Of a stretch of DNA of 57,804 nt, positions 50,128 to 57,472 are shown in pieces; position 1 is the stretch's first letter; every line of letters starts with the position of its first letter. The notes beneath the pieces are model-generated. The model was not told the origin of the DNA. It did no database searches and saw nothing but the letters and a program-made list of their open reading frames with translations. Source of the DNA: JAGYLJ01 sp034661035 (GTDB taxonomy: Bacteria > Patescibacteriota > Minisyncoccia > Phycocordibacterales > UBA12079). The stretch lies in contig JAYEKM010000029.1 of NCBI GenBank assembly GCA_034661035.1, forward strand, positions 1 through 57,804. The letters are read 5' to 3'. The translations under genes were made by a program, and so were the position numbers.

Positions 50128-50709
50128 ATGTTAATCCCAACAGTCATAGAAAAATCACAATTTGGCGAACGAGCTTTTGATATATATTCTCGCCTCTTAA
50201 AGGATAGAATCATTTTTTTAGGCGGAGAAATCAACGACCATGTAGCTAATATAGTAATTGCTCAATTATTGTTTCTCGAATCAGAAGATTCTAAAAAAGA
50301 TATTTACCTGTACATCAACTCTCCCGGAGGTTCAGTATCTTCTACTTTAGCTATGATAGATACCATGAAGCACATAAAACCAGCTGTTTCAACAATTTGT
50401 GTAGGAATGGCAGCTTCTGGTGGAGCCTGGTTATTATCTTCAGGCGAAAAAGGTAAAAGATTTGCTTTACCAAACGCAGAAGTAATGATTCATCAACCAC
50501 TTGGAGGAGCTGAGGGACAAGCCACTGATATAGAGATTTCAGCCAAACATATTATTGCAACAAGGGAAAGGTTAAGTTTAATATTAAAAGAAAATACAGG
50601 TAGACCTCTTACTCAAATCCAAAAAGACCTTGATAGAGACTTTTGGATGTCAGCAGAGGAAGCTAAAAAATATGGAATTATTGACAAAATACTAAAACCT
50701 AAAAAATAA
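50128..50709 (+). CDS. clpP: ATP-dependent Clp protease proteolytic subunit ClpP
   Basis: Serine protease of 193 aa forming the tetradecameric ClpP barrel. N-terminal axial-loop segment PTVIEKSQFGERAFDIYSRL, oligomerisation strand INSPGGSV, catalytic Ser in GMAASGGAWLLSSG, His in MIHQPLGG, and Asp within the DLDRDFWMSAEEAKKYGI region. All triad contexts are intact. It works with an AAA+ unfoldase not present in the window, and is among the proteases that handle tmRNA-tagged proteins. Located 37 bp after tig. Confidence 0.97.
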   Translation: MLIPTVIEKSQFGERAFDIYSRLLKDRIIFLGGEINDHVANIVIAQLLFLESEDSKKDIYLYINSPGGSVSSTLAMIDTMKHIKPAVSTICVGMAASGGAWLLSSGEKGKRFALPNAEVMIHQPLGGAEGQATDIEISAKHIIATRERLSLILKENTGRPLTQIQKDLDRDFWMSAEEAKKYGIIDKILKPKK

Positions 50710-50737
50710 TCCGTATACAAACACAATATACAAATAA

Positions 50738-50770
50738 TAAAAAGGTTTTCGCTACACGAAACCCTTTTTC
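50738..50770 (+). terminator. Rho-independent terminator after clpP
   Basis: AAAAAGGTTTTCG-CTACA-CGAAACCCTTTTT, near-perfect stem with T-run. Confidence 0.8.
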
Positions 50771-50938
50771 AATAGAATTTCCTTTTTTAGATTTTTTACC
50801 TCAAATCCTAGTTAAGTTACAAAAATTGGACATTTCTTAACAAATAAGATATAGTGGATTTATACTTTAAGAATTAACACTAAATTCGTCTGAAATAGAT
50901 TGATCCCATGAATATCAAATCCATTTTACAAAAAAATC

Positions 50939-50968
50939 TTTATATATTCCTTTCTAAATCTATATAAA
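50939..50968 (+). promoter_or_regulatory. Leader hairpin upstream of rny
   Basis: CTTTATATA/TATATAAAG stem with a 12-nt loop, ending 17 nt before the rny ATG. It may protect the mRNA or be a cleavage site of its own product. The rest of 50771-50985 shows no gene. Confidence 0.4.
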
Positions 50969-50985
50969 GGCGGGTTTCTAAACTT

Positions 50986-52515
50986 ATGTCGTTAAAAACA
51001 GTTATATTCCTGATAGGAATATTTAGTCTTGGTGGAGCCACTATTGGTTATTTTCTGCGATGGGCACTTACCTTCGGTAAACAAGGTTCAGCTGAACTAA
51101 AAATAAAAAAAATGCTTTTAGACGCTCAAGAGAGTGCTAAAAATATCGTCTCAAAGGCAGAAAACAAATCTATATTGATCCTAGAAGATGTTAAAAAGGA
51201 AAAGAAGGAAAAGGAAGATCAAATCAGAAAAGCTGAAGAGCGACTAGTAAAGAAAGAAGATCTCTTAGATAGTCGTCAAATAGAAATAGATTCTGGAGCA
51301 AAAAATATAGAAGGTAAAATCAAAAAAGTTGAAGATATAAAAAAGGAAATTGAAAGTATAAAAGAAAACGAAATAGAGAACTTAAAAAAAATAGCTGGTC
51401 TTAATAAAGAAGAAGCTGAAACAAAACTTCTGCAGATAGTTGAAAAAGAATATGAAGAAGATTTAACCGTCAAAATGCAGAAGCTAGAAAGAGACGGCGA
51501 AGAAAAATTAGAAGAAAGGGCTAAAGATATTTTAATAACAGCCATTCATCGTATGGGTAATTCTGTGGCAGCTGACGTACTTTCAACTACTGTCACGATT
51601 CCCTCCGATGACATTAAAGGTAAAATTATTGGTAAGGAAGGTAAAAACATCCGCGCTTTTGAGAGAGTCACTGGAACAGAGATAATTGTTGATGATACGC
51701 CAGGCTCTATTACAATTTCATCTTTTGACCCTGTTAGAAGACAAGTAGCTAGAACTGCTTTAGAAAACCTAATTATAGATGGAAGAATTCAACCTGCCAA
51801 AATTGAAGAGTTTGTTGAAAAAGCTAGAGAAGAAATTAACAAAACTATTAAGAAAAAAGGTGAACAGGCTGTCTACGAGTGTGGTATTTTAAATCTAGAC
51901 CCAAGGATAGTTTCTATTCTAGGAAGACTTTACTTCCGAACAAGTTATGGACAAAATGTTCTACAACACTCAATTGAAATGTCACACATCGCTGGTATGT
52001 TAGCAGAAGAACTGAAAGCTGATGTAGCGGTGGCCAAAGCAGGAGCTCTTCTCCATGACATCGGAAAAGCTGTTGATCATGAAATTCAAGGAACTCATGT
52101 CGAAATAGGGAAAAGAATTCTACAAAAATTTGGGGCTGATGAAAAAATTATTAAAGCCATGCAATCACATCATGAAGAGCACCCTTATGAAAGTATTGAG
52201 TCAATCATCGTTCAGGTTGCCGATTCTATTTCAGGTAGTCGCCCTGGTGCAAGAAGAGATACTGTTGAAAATTATTTAAAGAGATTAACAGAACTAGAAA
52301 GTATTGCGAATTCATTTGAAGGTGTTGGAAAATCCTATGCTTTACAGGCAGGAAGAGAAATAAGAGTCTTAGTCACACCAGAAAATGTCTCTGACATTGA
52401 AGCAAAGAAGTTAGCTAGAAATATTGCTACAAAAATTGAGAAAGAGTTGAAGTACCCTGGAGAAATCAAGGTTAATGTCGTCAGAGAAACCCGAGTAATT
52501 GAATACGCGAGATAA
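50986..52515 (+). CDS. rny: Ribonuclease Y
   Basis: Membrane-anchored endoribonuclease of 509 aa that starts mRNA decay. N-terminal membrane helix (about 4-24), long coiled coil (about 35-185), KH domain (IPSDDIKGKIIGKEGKNIRAFE, about 205-225), and HD domain with the catalytic LLHDIGKAVDHE (about 356-367). Standard length and domain order. Gene is monocistronic by the look of flanking hairpins. Confidence 0.97.
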   Translation: MSLKTVIFLIGIFSLGGATIGYFLRWALTFGKQGSAELKIKKMLLDAQESAKNIVSKAENKSILILEDVKKEKKEKEDQIRKAEERLVKKEDLLDSRQIEIDSGAKNIEGKIKKVEDIKKEIESIKENEIENLKKIAGLNKEEAETKLLQIVEKEYEEDLTVKMQKLERDGEEKLEERAKDILITAIHRMGNSVAADVLSTTVTIPSDDIKGKIIGKEGKNIRAFERVTGTEIIVDDTPGSITISSFDPVRRQVARTALENLIIDGRIQPAKIEEFVEKAREEINKTIKKKGEQAVYECGILNLDPRIVSILGRLYFRTSYGQNVLQHSIEMSHIAGMLAEELKADVAVAKAGALLHDIGKAVDHEIQGTHVEIGKRILQKFGADEKIIKAMQSHHEEHPYESIESIIVQVADSISGSRPGARRDTVENYLKRLTELESIANSFEGVGKSYALQAGREIRVLVTPENVSDIEAKKLARNIATKIEKELKYPGEIKVNVVRETRVIEYAR

Positions 52516-52530
52516 TTAAAGAAGGACTTG

Positions 52531-52577
52531 CCCCGTTAGAGGTTACGGAAGCCTCTGGCTCCCTACCTCTAACGGGG
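52531..52577. other. Long GC-rich hairpin after rny
   Basis: Perfect 13-bp stem CCCCGTTAGAGGT/ACCTCTAACGGGG with an inner GGAAGCC/GGCTCC stem. Strikingly GC-rich for the region. No T-run follows on the plus strand, so if it is a terminator it is atypical; it may be a 3'-end stability element. From 52578 to 52773 only AT-rich sequence with a small hairpin TTATATGCT/AGCATATAA (52663-52683) is seen. Confidence 0.5.
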
Positions 52578-52773
52578 CTTGCACAAAAAAAGGCTTAATA
52601 TATAATGTATTTATTATTAGTTTTTAGAATTTTTAATAAAAGGTCGCTCTTATTAAAATTATTATATGCTGCAAGCATATAATTACATCGTTCGGATTAT
52701 ATAAAAATAAATATTAATATAATTTATCCTTATAAATCCTTACTTGAAATTATAAGATAATTTAATTTTTATT

Positions 52774-53052
52774 ATGAATAAACAAGCAATTATTGAATTA
52801 GTTCACGAAACTTTAGATGGAACGAAGGTTCAAGCAGAAAAAGTAGTAGATACAATTTTTGAAGGTATTACAAATTCACTTAAAAAAGGAGAAGATGTAT
52901 CAATAGCAGGTTTTGGTATCTTCTCAGCTAAAATGAGAGCAGCTAGAACAGCTAGAAATCCTAGAACAGGTGAACCTATTGAAGTTCCAGCTATGAGAGT
53001 TCCTAAATTCAGAGCCTCAAAATCTCTTAAAGACACTGTTAAAAATAGCTAG
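52774..53052 (+). CDS. hup: HU family DNA-binding protein
   Basis: Nucleoid protein of 92 aa, full length. Typical HU elements: MNKQAIIELVHE at the start, GEDVSIAGFGIFSAKMRAAR leading into the beta arm, the arm RNPRTGEPIEVPAMRVPKF with the conserved Pro, and KSLKDTVK at the end. It bends DNA as a dimer. A strong terminator follows directly. Confidence 0.96.
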   Translation: MNKQAIIELVHETLDGTKVQAEKVVDTIFEGITNSLKKGEDVSIAGFGIFSAKMRAARTARNPRTGEPIEVPAMRVPKFRASKSLKDTVKNS

Positions 53053-53100
53053 AAACTATCATCTGTGAGTGTGAAACGAACGCTCATAAGGAAACTGATA

Positions 53101-53130
53101 AACCCGCCCACATGGGCGGTTTTATTTTTT
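53101..53130 (+). terminator. Rho-independent terminator after hup
   Basis: CCGCCCA-CA-TGGGCGG followed by TTTTATTTTTT. Confidence 0.88.
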
Positions 53131-53178
53131 CTATTTATTTGAGAAAAGTCTTTTTTTTTGATAAACTAACTCTACTAA

Positions 53179-53249
53179 GCGGGTATAGTTTAGTGGTAGA
53201 ACACGTCCTTGCCAAGGATGAAACGGGAGTTCGATTCTCCCTATCCGCA
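53179..53249 (+). tRNA. tRNA-Gly (anticodon GCC)
   Basis: 71-nt tRNA: acceptor GCGGGTA/TATCCGC, D arm GTTT-AGTGGTA-GAAC, anticodon arm CGTCC-TTGCCAA-GGATG (anticodon GCC), T arm GGGAG-TTCGATT-CTCCC, discriminator A. CCA not encoded. Its 3' end is partially repeated 300 bp downstream, beyond a GIY-YIG gene. Confidence 0.93.
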
Positions 53250-53270
53250 CACTAAATTTCGTTTTAAATT

Positions 53271-53543
53271 ATGTTCTACTTATATATACTTGGTAGCCAA
53301 AAAGATAAAAATATCTATATTGGTTCAACAAACAACCTAATAAAAAGATTTAAAGAACATAATTCTGGAAAAGTCTCCTCTACAAAATCTAGGGTTCCTT
53401 TTGAATTACTTTATTATGAATCATATAGAACAGAACAAGAAGCTCACAACAGAGAATCTGCTCTAAAACTAAGAGGTCAAGCCCGTGTACAACTTTTAAA
53501 AAGAATAGGCTCAACAATGAAACTTTTCCTAAACGAAAATTAG
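53271..53543 (+). CDS. Small GIY-YIG nuclease downstream of tRNA-Gly
   Basis: Stand-alone GIY-YIG domain of 90 aa: FYLYILGSQKDKNIYIGSTN, conserved Arg in NLIKRFKEHN, catalytic Glu in NRESALKLRG. Related to the gene at 21287 (both YILxSQKD...YIGS) but not a recent copy. Starts 21 bp after the tRNA end. Its last codons and stop overlap an inverted copy of the tRNA-Gly 3' end (53540-53551), and a direct copy follows. So the element boundaries coincide with the gene. Confidence 0.9.
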   Translation: MFYLYILGSQKDKNIYIGSTNNLIKRFKEHNSGKVSSTKSRVPFELLYYESYRTEQEAHNRESALKLRGQARVQLLKRIGSTMKLFLNEN

Positions 53544-53563
53544 TGTGCGGACCTATCCGCACA
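53540..53563 (+). repeat. Inverted plus direct copies of the tRNA-Gly 3' end
   Basis: 53540-53551 (TTAGTGTGCGGA) is the exact reverse complement of 53244-53255 (TCCGCACACTAA, tRNA 3' end plus flank). It is followed without a gap by 53552-53563 (CCTATCCGCACA), an exact direct copy of 53240-53251. Together they mark the distal end of a roughly 310-bp insertion downstream of the tRNA. Confidence 0.7.
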
Positions 53564-53569
53564 AAAATA

Positions 53570-53602
53570 AAAAACCTCTTAGTGAAACTAAGGGGTTTTT
53601 TA
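53570..53602. terminator. Bidirectional terminator
   Basis: AAAACCTCTTAG-TGAAA-CTAAGGGGTTTTTT between the GIY-YIG gene and the convergent mscS gene. Confidence 0.8.
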
Positions 53603-53622
53603 CTCTACACAGCAGTGAAACC

Positions 53623-54678
53623 TTATTTTTGATAAACAACTCTAGTCGGATAAGCCATTTCAATCCCCTCTTCCTCAAAGATCTCCATAATCTTTATATT
53701 AATTTTTTGCTGAATGTCCATGTACTTTTTATAATCATCAGTTTCTACAAAATAAACAACCTCAAAATTTAAAGCTGAATCATCAAAGCGATTAAAATGA
53801 GCTCTGTCGAACCTAGCTTTACTTATTTCTGAGATAATTTCTTTAATCGTCTTGGGAATTTTCTTGATTTGCTTAAGAGGAGTTTCGTAAACCACACCAA
53901 AAGAAAAACTTATCTTTCTTTCTTTTAATTTTTTAAAATTATGAATTTGGGTAGAGGTTAATTCTTGATTAGAAAAAACAATTTCCTCTCCTTGAGAAGC
54001 TTGAATCCTCGTTGTCTTAATCCCAATTTTTTTAACCGTTCCACTCTTATCCCCTACTCGAATAAAATCACCTGGTAAAAATGGTTTGTCAAAAAAGATT
54101 GCAAAGGAGCTAAACAAGTCACCTAAAATATTTTTCATGGCGAAAGCAAAAGCAATACCACCAACTCCTAATCCAGCCACCAAGGAAGTAATGTTAACCC
54201 CAAGGTTTGATAAAACTAATAACAAACCAAAAGACCAAATCATTATTTTTGCAAAACTGCTTAAATAAGAAAAAGCTAATTTAGTTCCAGCATCATCTTT
54301 CCTTTCAGAAATTTTCTTGAAAATGTAATCAACCAAAACGAGAATTGCCTTGATGACTTGGTAGACAATTAGAATAATTAAAATACCATTAATAATCTCA
54401 AGGACCGATTCCTTAATTTCCAAAAAAGGTAAGACAAAATAAATTGACAGAAAGTAATAAAAAGGTGGCCTTAAACTTCGAATTGCTTCGATTAAGATAT
54501 CATCAATATCTGTCTCAGTTGTCTTGGCTAATTTTTTAAGACGACTCAAAATAATTAATTGAAATATCTTAAAGATAATTAAAAATAAAATTAAAGCTAT
54601 TAAAGCTATTGAGTAATCTAAGACAGAATTTCCCAACAAAGTGATATTCCAACTAGCTTGTGATAATTGACTGAACAT
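53623..54678 (-). CDS. MscS family mechanosensitive ion channel
   Basis: Membrane channel of 351 aa that opens on osmotic stress. Hydrophobic segments near 20-42, 72-98 and 130-160; the pore-lining helix is LVAGLGVGGIAFAFAMKNIL (about 168-187), then the beta domain with FLPGDFIRVGDKSGTVKKIGIKTTR and the mixed C-terminal domain. Length and motifs fit the small YbdG/YnaI-like MscS group. Divergent from the acp gene with a 236-bp gap. Confidence 0.93.
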   Translation of the reverse strand: MFSQLSQASWNITLLGNSVLDYSIALIALILFLIIFKIFQLIILSRLKKLAKTTETDIDDILIEAIRSLRPPFYYFLSIYFVLPFLEIKESVLEIINGILIILIVYQVIKAILVLVDYIFKKISERKDDAGTKLAFSYLSSFAKIMIWSFGLLLVLSNLGVNITSLVAGLGVGGIAFAFAMKNILGDLFSSFAIFFDKPFLPGDFIRVGDKSGTVKKIGIKTTRIQASQGEEIVFSNQELTSTQIHNFKKLKERKISFSFGVVYETPLKQIKKIPKTIKEIISEISKARFDRAHFNRFDDSALNFEVVYFVETDDYKKYMDIQQKINIKIMEIFEEEGIEMAYPTRVVYQK

Positions 54679-54780
54679 AATTATAATTAATTTATTTACT
54701 AAAAATTAAAAGAAATTTAATTCTTTCTTTTCTTATTCTACACTTCCCTCTTGTCATTATCAATAAAAAAAAATATTTCC

Positions 54781-54808
54781 TTGCTTTTTTAATGTCTCTG
54801 ATTAAAAT
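54781..54808 (+). promoter_or_regulatory. Promoter of the acyl carrier protein gene
   Basis: TTGCTT (54781-54786), 16-bp spacer, TAAAAT (54803-54808), followed by a leader of about 100 nt ending in AAAGGAGAG before the ATG. The leader contains TAACCTA-type inverted elements (AACCTAAA...TTTAGGTT across 54858-54893). Confidence 0.5.
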
Positions 54809-54914
54809 TAGGTCAGTTAGTTAATTGTTCTTAATCAGAAACGAATAACTTAACGGATTTAGGTTATTCAAAAAACCCTAAACCATCAAAGATGGTCGGA
54901 TAAAGGAGAGAAAA

Positions 54915-55193
54915 ATGGAAAAGAAAAGAGTTTCTAGAGTTCGTAAGGTTATTACTGAAAAGCAATTCACCATAGACAAAATCCGTGAAATTATTGCGGA
55001 TCGTCTAGACGTCAAATTTGACGAAGTACTTCCTGAAGCATCTTTTGCTGACGACCTTGGAGCTGATTCATTAGATCAGGTAGAACTGATTATGGCGATG
55101 GAAGAAGAGTTTAACCTTTCCATTAAGGATGAAGATGTCGAAAAACTTTTAACTGTCAGAAAAGTTATTGAATATATTTCCGATCATACGTAA
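54915..55193 (+). CDS. acpP: Acyl carrier protein
   Basis: Protein of 92 aa. The phosphopantetheine attachment Ser is in DDLGADSLDQVELIMAMEEE, the ACP hallmark. A 15-residue basic N-terminal extension (KKRVSRVRKVITEK) is not part of ordinary ACPs. A GGAG site 7 nt before the ATG and a canonical promoter precede it. No fatty-acid synthesis gene is nearby, and Patescibacteria usually lack that pathway, so the ACP may serve another acyl transfer. A terminator follows. Confidence 0.92.
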   Translation: MEKKRVSRVRKVITEKQFTIDKIREIIADRLDVKFDEVLPEASFADDLGADSLDQVELIMAMEEEFNLSIKDEDVEKLLTVRKVIEYISDHT

Positions 55194-55212
55194 AATTTCT
55201 CCTCTTCAGTCT

Positions 55213-55244
55213 GAACCCCTCCCTTCACAGGAAGGGGTTTCTTA
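55213..55244 (+). terminator. Rho-independent terminator after acpP
   Basis: AACCCCTCCCTTCACAGGAAGGGGTT followed by TCTT. Confidence 0.7.
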
Positions 55245-55289
55245 AATTAATATTTCAAACTTTTATTTTATGGAACGTATATTTAGAAA

Positions 55290-55318
55290 TTGCTTTTCTT
55301 CTAGTTATGATGTATAAA
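55290..55318 (+). promoter_or_regulatory. Promoter of the 135-aa secreted protein gene
   Basis: TTGCTT (55290-55295), 17-bp spacer, TATAAA (55313-55318). The leader ends in GAAAGGAGAT before the ATG. Confidence 0.65.
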
Positions 55319-55372
55319 CCTAGATGGATAGTACTTTTAATAAAAACCCCTACCAAAGAAAGGAGATAAAAA

Positions 55373-55780
55373 ATGGAAAAAAGAAGTTTTTTCACACTCG
55401 TTGGTTTGATGGTATTGCTGTCTTACAGCACAATTGTTTACGCGGAACCTTTCCGACCAAGAGGGCATATTATCATCGCTCCAAAGTTTATGATAGTAAA
55501 TTGTGACACCACTGGACAGAAAGTCCCCATTACAGTCCAATGGAAGGACGGAACTCCTTCAAACGGCTGGCTCGTCGGAGCAAAAGTTTACATCAACAAT
55601 AGCGAAGACCTGATCTTAACGGAAACTCTGTACGGAGCAAACAGAGAAGGTCAAACCTCTTTTGAAATCCCTGAAAACACAGAGGAAGGTTATATTGAGG
55701 TAATCTTCAACGTCTTTGATGGGAAGTCTCTTCCTGTACAAACAGTCATCCTATACAGAAAAGGTGTTCCACACCGTTGA
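55373..55780 (+). CDS. Small secreted beta-sandwich-like protein, unknown function
   Basis: Protein of 135 aa with a clear cleavable signal peptide (1-24, ending IVYAEP). The mature part (about 110 aa) has alternating beta-type sequence (VPITVQWKDGTPSNGWLVGA, ETLYGANREGQTSFEIPEN, GYIEVIFNVFDG), resembling an Ig-like or carboxypeptidase-regulatory-like fold. AAGGAGA lies 9 nt before the ATG. Own promoter and terminator, so it is a single-gene unit. No known family is recognised. Confidence 0.72.
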   Translation: MEKRSFFTLVGLMVLLSYSTIVYAEPFRPRGHIIIAPKFMIVNCDTTGQKVPITVQWKDGTPSNGWLVGAKVYINNSEDLILTETLYGANREGQTSFEIPENTEEGYIEVIFNVFDGKSLPVQTVILYRKGVPHR

Positions 55781-55799
55781 TTGATGTAAAGATGGTTTA

Positions 55800-55856
55800 C
55801 ATCCCTGATTTGCAAAAACAATTTATTGTTAAGTAAATCAGGGATTTTGTTTTATA
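55800..55856 (+). terminator. Terminator after the 135-aa gene
   Basis: ATCCCTGATTT (55801-55811) and AAATCAGGGAT (55835-55845) form an 11-bp stem followed by TTTGTTTT. Confidence 0.75.
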
Positions 55857-55890
55857 CAACGAAATAATTCCAATAATTCAGCTACCCAAC

Positions 55891-55918
55891 TTGACAAATA
55901 TCTTTTTAGTGTTATTAT
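55891..55918 (+). promoter_or_regulatory. Promoter of the 83-aa membrane protein gene
   Basis: TTGACA (55891-55896), 16-bp spacer, TATTAT (55913-55918); leader of about 37 nt with AGAGGAGGAGAAA before the ATG. Confidence 0.6.
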
Positions 55919-55961
55919 TATAAACGGTTTTGTTCTTACTTAATTTTAAGAGGAGGAGAAA

Positions 55962-56213
55962 ATGGAAAATACTTTGGGAATTTTAAATTTAGAGAAGAAA
56001 AGACGTCCATGGTGGCTGAATCAAATATCTCTATTTATAATGTTTGTTGGGATGATAACCCTCATTGGCTGGGCCGCGGTATCATGGATGCAAATCCCCT
56101 ACGTTCACCATTCTGTGAGCAAAAATAAGGCCGTTGCTGTCTTCACGGCCGACGGGAAACCCCTCCCTCTTGAGCCCCTCCCAGACCGATACGAAATCAT
56201 TAATGTCAAATAA
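55962..56213 (+). CDS. Small single-pass membrane protein, unknown function
   Basis: Protein of 83 aa: basic N-terminal part (NLEKKRRPWWLNQ), one membrane helix (about 24-45, SLFIMFVGMITLIGWAAVSW), and a short outer domain with KAVAVFTADGKPLPLEPLPD. The double GGAGGAG site is very strong for this genome. Single-gene unit with its own promoter and terminator. No family recognised. Confidence 0.68.
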   Translation: MENTLGILNLEKKRRPWWLNQISLFIMFVGMITLIGWAAVSWMQIPYVHHSVSKNKAVAVFTADGKPLPLEPLPDRYEIINVK

Positions 56214-56230
56214 ATGATTTTATACAAACA

Positions 56231-56257
56231 GACCGCTCTCCCTGAGCGGTCTTTTTT
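56231..56257 (+). terminator. Rho-independent terminator
   Basis: GACCGCTC-TCCCT-GAGCGGTC followed by T6. Confidence 0.88.
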
Positions 56258-56284
56258 CATTAAAAATAAAACAGGTTAGAAACA

Positions 56285-56316
56285 AAAAAACGCTCAAAAA
56301 CTGAGTGTTTTTTTAT
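56285..56316 (-). terminator. Terminator of tRNA-Pro
   Basis: AAAAAACGCTCA-AAAAC-TGAGTGTTTTTT; on the minus strand it lies just after the tRNA 3' end. It can act in both directions. Confidence 0.75.
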
Positions 56317-56321
56317 TCTAG

Positions 56322-56394
56322 TCGGGATGCCGGGATTCGAACCCGGAGTCGCTCGCTCCCAAAGCGAGAATGTTAGCCGTTACACCACATCCCG
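56322..56394 (-). tRNA. tRNA-Pro (anticodon UGG)
   Basis: Read on the minus strand: acceptor CGGGATG/CATCCCG, discriminator A, anticodon arm CTCGC-TTTGGGA-GCGAG (anticodon TGG), T arm CCGGG-TTCGAAT-CCCGG. CCA not encoded. Unlike the Ser, Gly and ssrA loci, no partial copy of its 3' end follows. Confidence 0.93.
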
Positions 56395-56440
56395 ATTATT
56401 TTTATACCATTATATACTACCATATTTACTATTGAAAACA

Positions 56441-56472
56441 AAAAAACACCCTACCAAAATCTTGGTAGGGTG
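56441..56472 (-). terminator. Terminator of the 273-aa secreted protein gene
   Basis: CACCCTACCAA-AATC-TTGGTAGGGTG; on the minus strand followed by TTTTTTTGTTTT. Confidence 0.85.
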
Positions 56473-56507
56473 AGTACATCATTGTTATCTATATTGGACT
56501 TCCCTTG

Positions 56508-57329
56508 TTATCCCTTCGTTGATGACGAACACTCTCCGTAGGGTTCCCAGAAATAAATATCCTGGGAATAGGATTCACCTGAAAGAAGGATAAAAGTCAC
56601 TAGAAATGACTCCCCTTGATAGTTTCCATAAGTATCGGGGTCAACCATCACTGAAATTTGAGCATTACCCCATTCATTGATTGACGATACAAAAACTTCC
56701 AAAGAAGTCCTGTCAATATTCATGGTAATCTTATCGCCGACAGCAAATTTCGTCGAAAAATAAGAGTATAACGTAAAGGAGAGTTTTACTTGACTATCTT
56801 CTGTGCAAACATCAGATAGCCATACTTCAAAAGCCGGCACTGTTACTACCTTAGTGTAGCGAAAGTACCATTCTGAAGTAATGTAAATCCTCATCTCCAG
56901 AGAGTATTCCCCAGGACCGGGCACGTATACACCGGTCTGAACATAAGGAAAAGAATAAGTTTCATACTCTCCTGAGTTATGAAGGATCTGGGTGTCTTGG
57001 GGGTTCGTCAAAGATACATACCCCCAATCTCCGAAGCTTGCTGGCCCCTTAATGCCATAAATAACCTGGTATTCCGGTTTAATTCCCTCGGCATAAAAAC
57101 CGAGAAAGTACTTCTCCTCTTCCCCCCATCCACCAAACCAAACTTCCGGAGTGGTAATTTCTTCATCGCTCTCCTTCGGATACATTGCTTTACCGGAGTA
57201 AGTGTTGACAGAAACAGCACTGGCACTGACCCACTGACATCGATCCTTCTTGGGCGGATCAGCAAAGGTAATCGATGTAAAAACCAGACAAAAAGCAACC
57301 ATCATTCCAAAAACCACTATTTTTTTCAT
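56508..57329 (-). CDS. Secreted protein, unknown function
   Basis: Protein of 273 aa with a signal peptide (1-23, ending SITFADPP). The mature part is beta-rich and aromatic, with two apparent similar halves (about 30-165 and 170-265), for example YSLEMRIYITSEWYFRYTK and ITMNIDRTSLEVFVSS. It has four Cys in the mature protein. AAAAGGAG lies 6 nt before the ATG. Promoter TTGACA-18-TATTAT (57442-57471) with a leader of about 110 nt containing a second AAAGGAGGTGA near 57390, whose role is unclear. No family recognised. Confidence 0.7.
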   Translation of the reverse strand: MKKIVVFGMMVAFCLVFTSITFADPPKKDRCQWVSASAVSVNTYSGKAMYPKESDEEITTPEVWFGGWGEEEKYFLGFYAEGIKPEYQVIYGIKGPASFGDWGYVSLTNPQDTQILHNSGEYETYSFPYVQTGVYVPGPGEYSLEMRIYITSEWYFRYTKVVTVPAFEVWLSDVCTEDSQVKLSFTLYSYFSTKFAVGDKITMNIDRTSLEVFVSSINEWGNAQISVMVDPDTYGNYQGESFLVTFILLSGESYSQDIYFWEPYGECSSSTKG

Positions 57330-57441
57330 TTTTTCTCCTTTTTTCCTTCAAGTTTTTAAGCAATTTTTTAAACTACACCAACCCTATTTCACCTCCTTTC
57401 TCTTTTGATTTTTTATGTTTAAGAACTTAATGACCTGCCAT

Positions 57442-57471
57442 ATAATATATACTTTTTATATATTTTGTCAA
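57442..57471 (-). promoter_or_regulatory. Promoter of the 273-aa secreted protein gene
   Basis: On the minus strand TTGACA (57466-57471), 18-bp spacer, TATTAT (57442-57447). It directly abuts the end of the YraN gene. Confidence 0.6.
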
Positions 57472-57472
57472 G

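Noticed and set aside
52531..52577. GC-rich hairpin as an ordinary rho-independent terminator of rny
   Set aside because: No T-run follows on the plus strand; kept only as an unexplained hairpin.
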